From the NCBI GenBank assembly GCA_025594325.1, contig JANHCV010000008.1, positions 1,674,001 to 1,738,000 of the forward strand: a stretch of 64,000 nucleotides of DNA, written 5' to 3'. Positions 44,198-54,790 of this stretch are shown here, piece after piece (the stretch's first letter is position 1; each line of letters opens with the position of its first letter). This stretch comes from Blastocladiella emersonii ATCC 22665 (taxonomy: Eukaryota; Blastocladiomycota; Blastocladiomycetes; Blastocladiales; Blastocladiaceae). Both the position numbers and the translations under genes were made by a program. The notes below the pieces were generated by a model. It had not been told where the DNA came from. It made no database searches and saw only the letters and a program-made list of their open reading frames with translations.

Positions 44198-46135
44198 CTA
44201 CTTTTTCTTGGCGGGCGATGGTCCCGGCGACGAGACCGGCGCAGCTGGCGCGTCGCCCGCGGGCTGCCGGTCGCGCGCGAGGTCCGCCGCGACGGACTCG
44301 GCCGACACGCTCGCGAACGGCCACGGCGCCGCAGCAGTTGCGCCAGGGAACGGCGCGCGGTCGAGGAACAGGCCGACGTCGATCCACGCGCACGCCGTCG
44401 CTGGACCGGCCGGCGCTGGTGCTGTGGGGTCGGCGGAAGGTGGCGGCGGCGGAGGAGGAAGCTGAAGCGGGACCGCGGGCGTGTACATGACCGCGTTCTA
44501 CACGTCGCCGTCGCGTTAGCCGATCCCACAGCAGCTGGCAGGCAACACGCACGTCGTACCTCGCCCGTGAGCAGCGCCGCGAAATCCAGGTCGACGGCGA
44601 ACACGGTCTCGCGCGGGCCGACCAGCGTGCGCGTGTACTCTAGCACGGGGACGTCGGATTTGCCCGGTTTCTTGGTCGGACTCGGAGCAGTGGGGGCGGC
44701 GCGGGTCGGCGAGCCCGTGGCCGCAGCAGCGGTGGTGCCGGGAGCAAGGGGTTTCGGGACCGACCGCATCACCTGGCGGTAGCACGTCAGCGTGAGCGGG
44801 TCTACACACGGACACGCGCGCGGTCGTGAGTCGCAATGGCCGCGTGGGAGAACCGGAAGCGCGTACCCGCGACCGCGTCCCTGACTTCGCGGCTCGCGGT
44901 GACCGACCACTCGATCACCGCCCTGAACGGGACACTGACCGTCTTCCTGCCGGGTGGCACGACAGGCGCCGCTGCCGCGGCCGCGGCCGCAGGCTTACCC
45001 TTGACGACGGGCGGCGGCGGCGGGAGCAGGACAGGCGTCGGGTCCGTGGCGCGGTCCCACAGGGTGAGCGTGTACACAACCTCGTCGGGCGGTACCGCCG
45101 CGGCGGCGGCATCGGAGTCGGGGACCGCGGGCGGGGCGAGGTCTGCCGGGGAGATGTCGGGGAGGCCGGTCAGGGTGCCAAAGTACAGCTTGAAGGCGGC
45201 GTCGGTCGCGGACGGCGGTGGGGAGTCAGAGACGGGAGCGGCGCGGTCGGCATCCGTCACGGTAAGGCCATCGAGCTCGGCGAGGGTCGCGAGGGTGCGG
45301 GTCGTCAGGCCGCGGTACGCGGCAACGAGGGACAGTGGGGATTCCTACAGCCGCAGTGACGGTCAGAGTCGACGTGTTCGCGGGAGGCGGTCGAGTCAAG
45401 TACCAGCAGCCCGAGGATCCGCAGTTTCGGGAGCCCCGCCGCGAGCGCCTCGAGCGTCGCGGTCAGGTCCCGCAGCGCCGTGCCCGACAGGTCGAGGCTC
45501 AAAACACTCTGCGGGAGAGCGCCCGTGACGCGCACGGTCTCGATCGCGTTGTACCCGAGGTTGACGTGCAGGAGTATCGGGAGCGACGTGAGGTCCGGAA
45601 TCTCGGTCAGCCTAGTGGCGCGGTATCAGTAACGGTCCCGCGAGAGTAAGGACCATCGAGCGTACCGATTCAACGCAAGGTTGAGCTCGGTGATGGTCGC
45701 CGGGAAAGAGCGCGGCGGGACGCGGGCGATCACATTGCCGCATAGATCGACGCGGGCCAGCCGCGTGAAGGCGGCGAGGAAGCCGTCGGCGGAGAGGCTC
45801 GCAATCTTGCGGTTCGGGAGCGCCAGCGAGCGCAGGGTGTGTAGGACGGTCCGTTGCGAGAGGGACTTGCGCATGCGCAGCTCGGCGCACGGGTCGTCGT
45901 CGTCGGTGGGCGAGGTACGTGCGATATCCGGAAACTCGTCTGAGGGCGCAGATGCACGACAAGCAAAAGTCGTCAAGAAACCACACAAGGACCAGCACAG
46001 AGACATACCGGAGGCCCAGTTCGGCTTACCGGACCGGGTTCCCGCGAGGTCGGCCCACCGCAGCCCCGTTGACTGCTCGAAGGCCACGGCCCACGCGTCG
46101 GCCAGGCTGGCGGGCGCAGAGTGGAGGGCGGGCAT
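44198..46135 (-). CDS. Leucine-rich repeat protein, LRRC43-like
   Basis: Six exons can be joined without breaking the frame: 46135-46009, 45939-45666, 45611-45404, 45344-44867, 44801-44560 and 44497-44198, giving 542 aa. Donors are GTATGT, GTACGC, GTACTT, GTACGC and GTACGA. Residues about 60-200 carry leucine-rich repeats (HTLRSLALPNRKIASL, FTRLARVDLCGNVIARVP, ITELNLALNR, LLHVNLGYNAIETV, VLSLDLSGTALRDL), closed by SPLSLVAAYRGL, the usual cap after the last repeat. The C-terminal half has beta-rich segments (DEVVYTLTLWDRATD, SVPFRAVIEWSV, ETVFAVDLDFAALL) with proline/alanine linkers. Repeat type, cap and C-terminal layout resemble LRRC43 of ciliated organisms. The name is tentative; another axonemal LRR protein is possible. 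Confidence 0.6.
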
Positions 46136-46363
46136 TTCAAGGTTGTAGATTCATCGGTTGCATGGAGTTGCGAGGCGATTGGCGTTGGTTGGGAGGAAGT
46201 GCCCGGATGGGGAGGACACGCGAGCGAAAAGTGGGCGAGGCTCGGCGCGCGCCGCGCACCACGTGCGGATAGCCATCGCGCGTCTTTCCTTACATTATAC
46301 TCCAGCACAGACACTTTTCTAAACCGCGACACAACCGCCGGTGAACTCGAACCAGCTGCGACC

Positions 46364-46535
46364 CGCGCCGTCGTCGATTGGCGTGACCGAGGACGGCGCG
46401 ACTCTGCGCAAGTCGTACCTGTCGGGTCTCTTCATCGCGGTGGCCGCCTTCTCGGCGGTCCGCTTCGTGGGCTCGTGCGGCTACCTCGTCTCGCGCGGCC
46501 TGTGCTCGCCGTTCAAGTCGCGCGGCAACGCCTAA
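46364..46535 (+). pseudogene. Chitin synthase 3'-end fragment in the left arm
   Basis: The last 57 codons plus stop of the chitin synthase ([18 protein letters not shown] to SRGNA) are duplicated here in reverse orientation relative to the complete gene. Upstream of 46364 the sequence is unrelated. The fragment is followed by the same 3' flank and AATAAA (46812-46817) as the parent gene. It has no promoter or start of its own. Confidence 0.9.
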
Positions 46536-46979
46536 GTCCGTCCGTCCGGCCGGCCTGGCCTGAGTGCCGCTACTACGGCTACACGTCATCCCCACCCAGC
46601 ATCTCCTCTCGTCTTCCTCTACTCGCTTAGACGCGGCCGGCGATTCTTCCACGGACTCGCGGTCGCTCCCTTACTCCTCCTTTCTCCTCACCTTTGCTGT
46701 TGTTCTTTCTCCCTCATGTTCGCTCTTACACTCGACCACGTCGTCGCTTGTCGTCGTCAGGACACGCCCAGCCCCTTCCGCATTGTCTGAACGCATCATC
46801 GATCGACTGTGAATAAACATGACCATTTTTGCTTGCCCTTCCATCTTTGGTCGGTCAGTGCTTACTTGAGTGTGCGTGCCGTTGGCGACCTGGTTAGCGA
46901 GGCTTGCTCGCCGCCTCGACAAGGTGCGCGTGCTGAAGCTCCACTCCGAAGTTGGAGCACGCACAACTCGGGGCCCGAG

Positions 46980-47900
46980 AGGACTTGCTACGGGTCGCCG
47001 CAAGGCGACGACTGCCGGACGACTTGTCGCGATGCTGGCCCGGTCGCCACGGACGTCACAGAAACTGGATCAGCGGCCTGACCAGATATCTTCTGCCGGG
47101 TGTAAATGCAGGACGCGGTAGAACATAATCAGTAGCAGACGCTTCGACTTTGAGGTCAGTATAGTACTTCGCTCAGTTGATGGCCACGGACGCGTCGCAA
47201 AATGGCGTGACTGTCTCGCCGCGTTACACTTGGATTCTGATCCACGACGTCATTGCAAGTTTGAAAACGGGACGGTCGATGCGTGAGGCAGCAGCTCACG
47301 ACATTTCGCGGCGAGCCCGGCTTCAACGAGAGCAAACCAGCGCTCGAATCGATGGACGCGCTGCGAGGCGGGCCCTGACGATCACGCGCCGAGGCGACCG
47401 ACCTCCTCGCCGGTCCAATCAGCTAGGTTCTTCCCAGTGCGAATGCAGACTGCGGTAGCTCATGCTTAGCGGCTGCAGGTCCAGCTTTGAAGTTGAAGAG
47501 CGAAAGTAGATGGCTGACCGACCCGTTGCAGCGATGGACGTGTCGCGGTATGCCAAGGCTGTCTGTCACGTATTTCGCGCACGCTGTCCGTCGCCAAGGT
47601 ACGGTTACAGGTCGTGGGAATAGTTTTACACTTAGCAGAAGCCAGTCCAACCTTTGAGAAGAACATACGACAACTTTAGGCGATCCAAGGACGCGTCGCA
47701 ATTTGGGGGTGATTGTCGCGCATTGCTCTCGATTCCCAATCATAGCACGGTCATCACCAGTGTGTCAAGGCGGAACGCGGTGACCCACGATCAGCATCAG
47801 CAACTCTGACTTTGAACAGAGCAACTAGGCGTTCACTCGGGGCCAAGGACGCGGGCCGCGTCATCGATCAATGAACAACGCGTCGCGGATGGACGCGTCG
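46980..47900 (+). repeat. Degenerate tandem repeat of about 160 bp (left arm)
   Basis: A recurring block, CTTTGAA-like sequence followed 40-50 bp later by GATGGACGCGTCGCAA or variants, appears with GGACGCG anchors near 47189, 47353, 47533 (GGACGTGTCGCGG), 47689 and 47848. A TGTAAATGCAGGACGCGGTAG / GAATGCAGACTGCGGTAG pair (47101, 47443) marks another shared part. Units are diverged and spacing varies from 156 to 180 bp. No coding signal is seen. The mirror copy lies in the right arm. Confidence 0.5.
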
Positions 47901-48140
47901 CAAGCCGGATCAGACGAGCCATCACGAGTGAGCGACGTAAACGCGGGATCTTTGTCTCACATCCCGGAAAATAGCCAGCGAGTCGGATTGTCGAGAAGGT
48001 GCAGAGCGCTCTCAAGAAACGGGAAGCAGAGAAAACTATCAGCAAGACGACGTAGACTTGGGATAAGGGACTAATTGTATTGACACGTTCACTTCTATGC
48101 TTCGGACAGACAGACAAACACGAGCGGTCCCCGCGCCTGC

Positions 48141-48968
48141 TTAGACGTTGATCGTGGAGCACACGGTGTCGGCGTCGGTGCTGTGGTGGGCGGGGACGAC
48201 GACCGTGGACGAGGACGACACGTCGGCAGCGTCGGGGCCCTGCTGGAACGCGTCGTCGCGGCTGCACCAGGTGCCGTTCTGCCAGTAGCCGGTGGAGTCG
48301 CAGCCGCCGTGCGGGTAGTTGGCCGGGTACGTGTACCAGGCGCCGTCGTGGTAGTAGCCGTCCTGGTTGCAGTAGTTGCCGTTGTTGACGTCGTGCCAGC
48401 GGCCGTCGTGGTAGTAGCGGTCGTACGAGGACGAGTTGCCGCCGTGGTTCCAGGCGCCGTTGCCGTTGTTCCACTGGCCGTTGTTCCACTGGCCCTGGTT
48501 TCCGTGCCACTGGCCGTCGTTCCACTGGCCGTTGCCGTTGCCCCACTGGCCGTTGTTGTTCCACTGGCCCTGGTTGCCCTGGTGCCACTGGCCGTCGTTC
48601 CACTGGCCGTTGTTGTTGTTCCACTGGCCCTGGTGGTTGCCATTGCTCCACTGGCCGTTGCCGTTGTTCCACTGGCCGTTGTTCCAGTTGCTGCCGCCCT
48701 GGTGCCACTGACCAGCGTTGTCCCAGTAGCCGTTGTTGCCGTTCTGCCACTGGGCGCCGTTGTTGCCGTGCTGCCAGTTCTGGCCAGCGTGGTTGCCGTT
48801 GCTCCAGCTGCCGCCCTGGTGGTGGCCGTTCCAGTTGGTGCCCCAGCTGCCCGTGTTGCAGGTGACGCCGCCCGAGGCCGTGGTCGAGCTCGACTGCGTC
48901 GACGACTGGACAATGTTGTTGCCCGACGCGCTGTTGGACGAGATCTGGTTGGTCGAGATGATGGTCAT
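48141..48968 (-). CDS. N/Q/W/G-repeat protein, left-arm copy
   Basis: This is the inverted duplicate of the gene at 54791-55618 and encodes the same 275 aa. Its flanks, including the TATA-like element about 100 bp upstream of the ATG, lie inside the arm, so this copy should be as expressible as the other. See the right-arm entry for the protein description. Confidence 0.75.
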   Translation of the reverse strand: MTIISTNQISSNSASGNNIVQSSTQSSSTTASGGVTCNTGSWGTNWNGHHQGGSWSNGNHAGQNWQHGNNGAQWQNGNNGYWDNAGQWHQGGSNWNNGQWNNGNGQWSNGNHQGQWNNNNGQWNDGQWHQGNQGQWNNNGQWGNGNGQWNDGQWHGNQGQWNNGQWNNGNGAWNHGGNSSSYDRYYHDGRWHDVNNGNYCNQDGYYHDGAWYTYPANYPHGGCDSTGYWQNGTWCSRDDAFQQGPDAADVSSSSTVVVPAHHSTDADTVCSTINV

Positions 48969-49661
48969 GGTGTGCGAGTCGTCTAGATGTTGAGGGTGGG
49001 TGATGATCTAGCTCGATGCGTGGATGAGGGAAGCTTCCGCCGAGGGGAGAGCGGGGCAGTCCCGCGTATTTGTACTCGACTGATCCGGCCCTCGGCCCTG
49101 ACTGACAGCACCGCACCGTCATCTCTACGCGCTCGCCCGAGTCATCCGCACTCGTATCCGTGACAATCCCGCCCCGCCCGCCCCGACCGTTGCATCGCCT
49201 TCAAACTCGTCTCAGCGTGCGGGAAAGCGAGCCCGAAACCCGGGCGCCAAATACCGCGGATCAGTGTTTCAAGGTTCGCGCGCAGGCGCGGCGCAGCGCG
49301 CGCACCCAGCACTCTGACACGCGTGCGCCCAGAAATAGTCGCTCGGTATCGTTGCACATTTAGCTGTTGCATGAGCCCGAGGAGCGTGCTCTGACGCACG
49401 CTCGTGCTGGAAGGTTTCTGGCTGACGCAGTGCGGCTGCTTCTGCGACCTGCCAAGGCTTGACCTGGCGGCGGTGGCGTGGCTCAAGTCGCGTATCTGTC
49501 TCGCGTGTGGCGCAAAAGTCCATCAAATCACGTGAGCTCCGCGAGACACCCGCGACGCGTCGCGCCTCGCGTCGCGTTTCCGGACTTGTGCGTCCCTGGC
49601 TGCCAACTCCCAGTCACACATGCTTTGGCACTCTATGCAACGTACTTGACACCTTGCAACT
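48969..49661. other. Intergenic part of the left arm
   Basis: It is a divergent intergenic region between the repeat-protein gene and the CFAP99-like fragment. It holds the duplicated promoter module (CACGTGA then GCGAGACAC and CGACGCGTCGCG, 49524-49578) and several GACGCG repeats. No gene is seen. Confidence 0.5.
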
Positions 49662-50908
49662 ATGCTTGCGGAGCAGCCCGACGCGTCGCCGCCGTCCTTC
49701 GACGAGACGCGTCAACGCCGACCTGTCGCGGCGGGTGGGTCCGAATCGAGCGGGCTCGGGCATATCTCAAACCCATCAGCTGGTGACGATGAAGGGCTCC
49801 CCGCGCTCCCCAAGGTCGAGCCGGCCGTGGCCACGGTTGGGGAGGGCCTCGTCGATTCCATAACGAGGCTTCTCATGGCTCCCGACCAAGAACAAGGGGT
49901 ACGTCGCGGTTTACCGTAAACTAATAGTCTAGTGAGCTTTACTGACGTTTTACGCTCCTTCTCGCACAGGCGCTGCCAACCTCTGGATCGACGCCGCTCA
50001 ACGTCGCGCTCAAGTTCTTTGTCGGGCATACCAGAGCCGTCGAGGTACGATTAATCGGGACTATTGCCACGAAAATTGATTGACGTGTCCCCTCTGCTTC
50101 GCGTAGTCGATCGTCGACGAGTTTCTCGCCAAGGCGCCCTCCAAGTTCGCTAAACCCAGCTCACGGGCGCAGTATCTCGGTACGCACTGCACATCGTCCT
50201 GAGCCTTCCTTACACCTCCGTCGAAAGACTAACAACCTGCACGCCATACTGCTAGCCCTGCTTTCGCTCATGTGGTCCAGCATCCCGACTTCCGCTCTCA
50301 TCCCCGAGCTGGCCGCCGTCTCCAGCACGTACCCGACCGCTCTCCGCATCAGCAGCTTCCTCGCCTTCCTCTCGGATCATCATCGCTTGATTCAATCGGC
50401 TCTCGCGAGTATCTACGACGACAAGGCGTTCTACGAGAACACGTTGCTTGCGCCCATGCGCGACCGCGCCAAGTCGCTCTTGCCCTTCCGCGAGCGGCTC
50501 GCCCAGTACATTGCCAAAGGCAAGCTCGTCCACCAGTCGTCGAAACCCGCAACCAAGCTCAATCCTCCAAAGCTTACTCGGCCGAAAACTCCACGCGGCA
50601 TCGACCCCGAGCCCGTTCCAACCGTTCCTCCGCCGCGCGCTATCCCACCGTCTCACTATCTCAAACGGACCAAGGTTGCGGTCGAGCTCGACGAGGCCCG
50701 CCGGCAGCGCCGCCGCGCGCGTCGCCAAGCTCCCGAAGAGTTTAATGGCATCAATCTATTTATTCTATCATCCAGATCAATGCCTCCACTGCAGCAGCTT
50801 ACATTCAGGCTCTGTCGCGGCTTCTGTAAACGCTTCTTTCTCTTCAGTGCGCTTCTTGGACTGTCACATCTCGACTTCCATCGCGAAACGGGCGCCCAGC
50901 CTTTTTAA
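49662..50908 (+). pseudogene. CFAP99-like gene, 3'-truncated copy in the left arm
   Basis: The first three exons (49662-49898, 49970-50044, 50107-50179) and the 5' part of exon 4 (from 50256) are identical to the complete minus-strand gene. The duplication ends at about 50741, in the codons RRQAP. The frame then continues through unrelated sequence (EFNGINLFILSS) to a stop at 50906-50908, giving a possible 345-aa chimera with about 55 new residues. The promoter module is retained. The coiled-coil body of the protein is lost. Confidence 0.8.
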
Positions 50909-50988
50909 GTCGTGCGACAGGTCGTGCGACCGGTCCCGCGGGCCGGACGCGAGGGGTCGTGCGACCGGTCGTACGACTCAAAAAGGCT
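50898..50988. repeat. Foldback repeat built of GTCGTRCGAC units in the spacer
   Basis: Arms 50898-50932 and 50954-50988 are inverted copies (AGCCTTTTTAAGTCGTGCGA against its partner with AGCCTTTTTGAGTCGTACGA), about 34 bp with four mismatches and a loop of about 21 bp. The ten-base near-palindrome GTCGTGCGAC/GTCGTACGAC recurs further right to about 51050. It could form a strong hairpin. It lies about 160 bp inside the inner edge of the left arm. Confidence 0.8.
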
Positions 50989-51224
50989 ATTGCACGACTA
51001 CCCGGGTTGGTCGTACGACCAGTCGCACGACCTTAGCGAGAGTCGCACGACGGGTCCGGCTTGGTCGGGTCGATGAGCTTGACGATCGTGTTCCCGGCTA
51101 TGTGGGTGGCTATTCAGCGCGCCTGCATTAGTCAGTAAGTGGATCAGTCGGTCAGGCGCATTGCAGACGCCGCGCGGTGTCGTCGTGCGTCTGGACGCGG
51201 GCGGGTCGGCTAGACAGGCGCAAT

Positions 51225-51230
51225 TTATTA
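51225..51230 (-). terminator. Candidate polyadenylation signal (AATAAA) of the CFAP99-like gene
   Basis: TTTATT on the plus strand, about 135 bp downstream of the stop at 51365. Confidence 0.45.
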
Positions 51231-51364
51231 GGGCTTGTCAACATCCACGACTATTCTGCTCGAGCCACGCAAGGTTTTGAGGTTTGCATCTGCACGAGGT
51301 TTGGGGTGCGCGACTCGAACGACGTGTATTATTATCAGGCACGGAAGAAGTCGTAATGTATCCG

Positions 51365-54097
51365 TTAATGTTGATGCAAGCCGAGGACGGCAGTGAGAAC
51401 CTCGGTGATCTTCTCGTCACCGAGTCTCGGGTGCGCGTCCTCAAGCGAGTCAATCGATGAACTTGCCTTCGGAAGTGCCGGTGTCGTCAGATCAGGGGCG
51501 CTCCGACACACGGACTTGCGGTCCTTGAGCAATGGAAGCATATCGGGGTTGAGCTTGCGCCACGTGTGACGAGAAAACCCGCCCTTCGGATCCAGGTTAG
51601 GAAGCGAGACCGAGACTGGCGGAGGCGGCGGGCAGTTGGGCGGTTTTGGGACGTGCTTGATCCGCACGCGGTACCGCCGTGGGGACGCCGAGTTCTCTTG
51701 GATCAGGCGCTCCTTTTCTACAAATTTGTTCCGTGTTCCGGTCAGCAATCAGGTCGGGCCCAGAAAGGGGAGACGTACCCTTGCGCCGCTCCAGCAACTT
51801 TTTCTCGATCTCAAGGAGCTTTGCTTTGGTTTGCTCGCTGGCCTGGAGACGAGACGAAACCTCCTTGAGAGTGTCCTGCAAGACCCTTGTGACCCCAGAG
51901 TCGCGCGACGTGGATCCATGAGACGCCCTGCCCGATGTCGCGGCCGAAAGAGAGAGACCGGATCGGGACGAGACTCCGGTGGCAGCATTGGACGCGAGCA
52001 ATCGTGCCCGTTGAACGTACTCGATCTTCTTTTGAATCGCCTCTGCCTTCTCGCGCTTCAAGTCAAGGATCTCAGCGCGACGTTGCTCTTCGGATTCCTG
52101 CATGGCTTGCTTGGCCGAGCGAAGACGCTCCTGGAGCTCGACAACGGACATTTCCGAGAGCAGGCCAACGTTTGACGACGAGGTAAGGTCGGAGTGACCT
52201 GAACGTCGAGCAATGCTGATGCCCACGAGTGCGGCGCTGGCGGCCTCGAGCGCACGAATCTGTTTGATCAGTTCACGCTTGGCCTCAAGCTCAGCCGCTG
52301 CAGCGGCGGCCGACTCCTCGCGCATGCGCTCGGCCTCCTCTGCTACTTCGCGAGCGGTGCGCTGGTTTTCGTTGATAACCCTGCATTTGGCCTCGGCAAC
52401 ACGGTCCTGGATTTCCTGGATCTGGAGGACGCGCTGTTTGTTCTCCTCGTCTTCCAGTTTCTGCTGGGCCTCGAGAGCAACAAACCGCTGCTCCATCTCC
52501 TCCTTGACCTCCTGCGCTGCGCACTGGCGATCACGTACGCTCGTCTCCTTGGCGATAGCGGCCTCCTCGTGAATAAGCTGCACCTGGAGCCGCTTCCGAA
52601 TCTGCTCAGCTAGCTCCGTTTCGGTACGGAGTGCACGGTCACGCTCCTCCTTTTGTTGAAGAGCAAGCGGATCAACAAGGGCGTTAAGCGTGTCTTTGAG
52701 AGTCTGCTGCTCCAGGGCCTCGCGCTTTTGGTAGAGCGCAGTCTCGCGAAGAATTGCCGTCGTGTTGAGCTTTGGCGGCTTGAGTCCAGACCCGGCTGCC
52801 GACGGCGCTGCGCTAGCCGGCCGACTAAGAGTGCCGCGGGCAACAACCAAGTGAGATGGCCCAGTCAAGGCAGGAGCAAAACACGATGGGATGTGGCCAG
52901 CAGGGTGAGGTGGTCGATCAGGTTTAGCGGAAGGTGGGTTGTCGCGGAGCTGGCGCAAAGCCTCCACCTTCTCGACCGTTTTATCGGACATGGGAGCCTT
53001 CTTCGCAAGGGCGAACGACTCGTCGGGAGCTTGGCGACGCGCGCGGCGGCGCTGCCGGCGGGCCTCGTCGAGCTCGACCGCAACCTTGGTCCGTTTGAGA
53101 TAGTGAGACGGTGGGATAGCGCGCGGCGGAGGAACGGTTGGAACGGGCTCGGGGTCGATGCCGCGTGGAGTTTTCGGCCGAGTAAGCTTTGGAGGATTGA
53201 GCTTGGTTGCGGGTTTCGACGACTGGTGGACGAGCTTGCCTTTGGCAATGTACTGGGCGAGCCGCTCGCGGAAGGGCAAGAGCGACTTGGCGCGGTCGCG
53301 CATGGGCGCAAGCAACGTGTTCTCGTAGAACGCCTTGTCGTCGTAGATACTCGCGAGAGCCGATTGAATCAAGCGATGATGATCCGAGAGGAAGGCGAGG
53401 AAGCTGCTGATGCGGAGAGCGGTCGGGTACGTGCTGGAGACGGCGGCCAGCTCGGGGATGAGAGCGGAAGTCGGGATGCTGGACCACATGAGCGAAAGCA
53501 GGGCTAGCAGTATGGCGTGCAGGTTGTTAGTCTTTCGACGGAGGTGTAAGGAAGGCTCAGGACGATGTGCAGTGCGTACCGAGATACTGCGCCCGTGAGC
53601 TGGGTTTAGCGAACTTGGAGGGCGCCTTGGCGAGAAACTCGTCGACGATCGACTACGCGAAGCAGAGGGGACACGTCAATCAATTTTCGTGGCAATAGTC
53701 CCGATTAATCGTACCTCGACGGCTCTGGTATGCCCGACAAAGAACTTGAGCGCGACGTTGAGCGGCGTCGATCCAGAGGTTGGCAGCGCCTGTGCGAGAA
53801 GGAGCGTAAAACGTCAGTAAAGCTCACTAGACTATTAGTTTACGGTAAACCGCGACGTACCCCTTGTTCTTGGTCGGGAGCCATGAGAAGCCTCGTTATG
53901 GAATCGACGAGGCCCTCCCCAACCGTGGCCACGGCCGGCTCGACCTTGGGGAGCGCGGGGAGCCCTTCATCGTCACCAGCTGATGGGTTTGAGATATGCC
54001 CGAGCCCGCTCGATTCGGACCCACCCGCCGCGACAGGTCGGCGTTGACGCGTCTCGTCGAAGGACGGCGGCGACGCGTCGGGCTGCTCCGCAAGCAT
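51365..54097 (-). CDS. CFAP99-like coiled-coil protein (probable axonemal protein)
   Basis: Five exons join in frame: 54097-53861, 53789-53715, 53652-53580, 53503-51779 and 51717-51365, giving 820 aa. All four introns begin GTACG; the last removes 61 bp. The N-terminal 250 residues are helical (LNVALKFFVGHTRAVESIVD, LLSLMWSSIPTSALIPELA, ALASIYDDKAFYENTLL). A proline/lysine linker follows (KLTRPKTPRGIDPEPVP), like the TKPKP-type linkers of several cilia proteins. A long charged coiled coil comes next (EQQTLKDTLNALVDPLALQQ, EIQDRVAEAKCRVINENQ, AKLLEIEKKLLERRKEK). The layout resembles CFAP99 of motile cilia; the assignment is by pattern only. Exons 1-3 and the start of exon 4 lie in the right inverted-repeat arm; the rest occupies the spacer. 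Confidence 0.6.
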
Positions 54098-54180
54098 AGT
54101 TGCAAGGTGTCAAGTACGTTGCATAGAGTGCCAAAGCATGTGTGACTGGGAGTTGGCAGCCAGGGACGCACAAGTCCGGA

Positions 54181-54236
54181 AACGCGACGCGAGGCGCGAC
54201 GCGTCGCGGGTGTCTCGCGGAGCTCACGTGATTTGA
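54181..54236 (-). promoter_or_regulatory. Promoter module of the CFAP99-like gene
   Basis: On the minus strand ATCACGTGAGCTCCGCGAGA is followed by CACCCGCGACGCGTCGCG and more GCGACGCG, 84-139 bp upstream of the ATG at 54097. The same parts as in the DUF4470 promoters occur, but with the CACGTG core first. The identical mirror copy lies at 49524-49578. Confidence 0.45.
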
Positions 54237-54790
54237 TGGACTTTTGCGCCACACGCGAGACAGATACGCGACTTGAGCCACGCCACCGCCGCCAGGTCAA
54301 GCCTTGGCAGGTCGCAGAAGCAGCCGCACTGCGTCAGCCAGAAACCTTCCAGCACGAGCGTGCGTCAGAGCACGCTCCTCGGGCTCATGCAACAGCTAAA
54401 TGTGCAACGATACCGAGCGACTATTTCTGGGCGCACGCGTGTCAGAGTGCTGGGTGCGCGCGCTGCGCCGCGCCTGCGCGCGAACCTTGAAACACTGATC
54501 CGCGGTATTTGGCGCCCGGGTTTCGGGCTCGCTTTCCCGCACGCTGAGACGAGTTTGAAGGCGATGCAACGGTCGGGGCGGGCGGGGCGGGATTGTCACG
54601 GATACGAGTGCGGATGACTCGGGCGAGCGCGTAGAGATGACGGTGCGGTGCTGTCAGTCAGGGCCGAGGGCCGGATCAGTCGAGTACAAATACGCGGGAC
54701 TGCCCCGCTCTCCCCTCGGCGGAAGCTTCCCTCATCCACGCATCGAGCTAGATCATCACCCACCCTCAACATCTAGACGACTCGCACACC

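Larger units (their letters stand above)
46364..50741 (+). repeat. Left arm of a 4.38-kb inverted repeat
   Basis: Base x in this arm pairs with base 103759-x in the right arm. The match is broken at 46363/57396 and at about 50737-50742/53017-53022. Within the arms I found one mismatch (46685 T versus 57074 G, a T/C difference on the same strand). The arm carries a 3' chitin synthase fragment, a complete N/Q/W/G-repeat gene and a 5' part of the CFAP99-like gene. Both edges cut through genes that are whole on the right side, so this arm is the derived copy. Confidence 0.95.
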
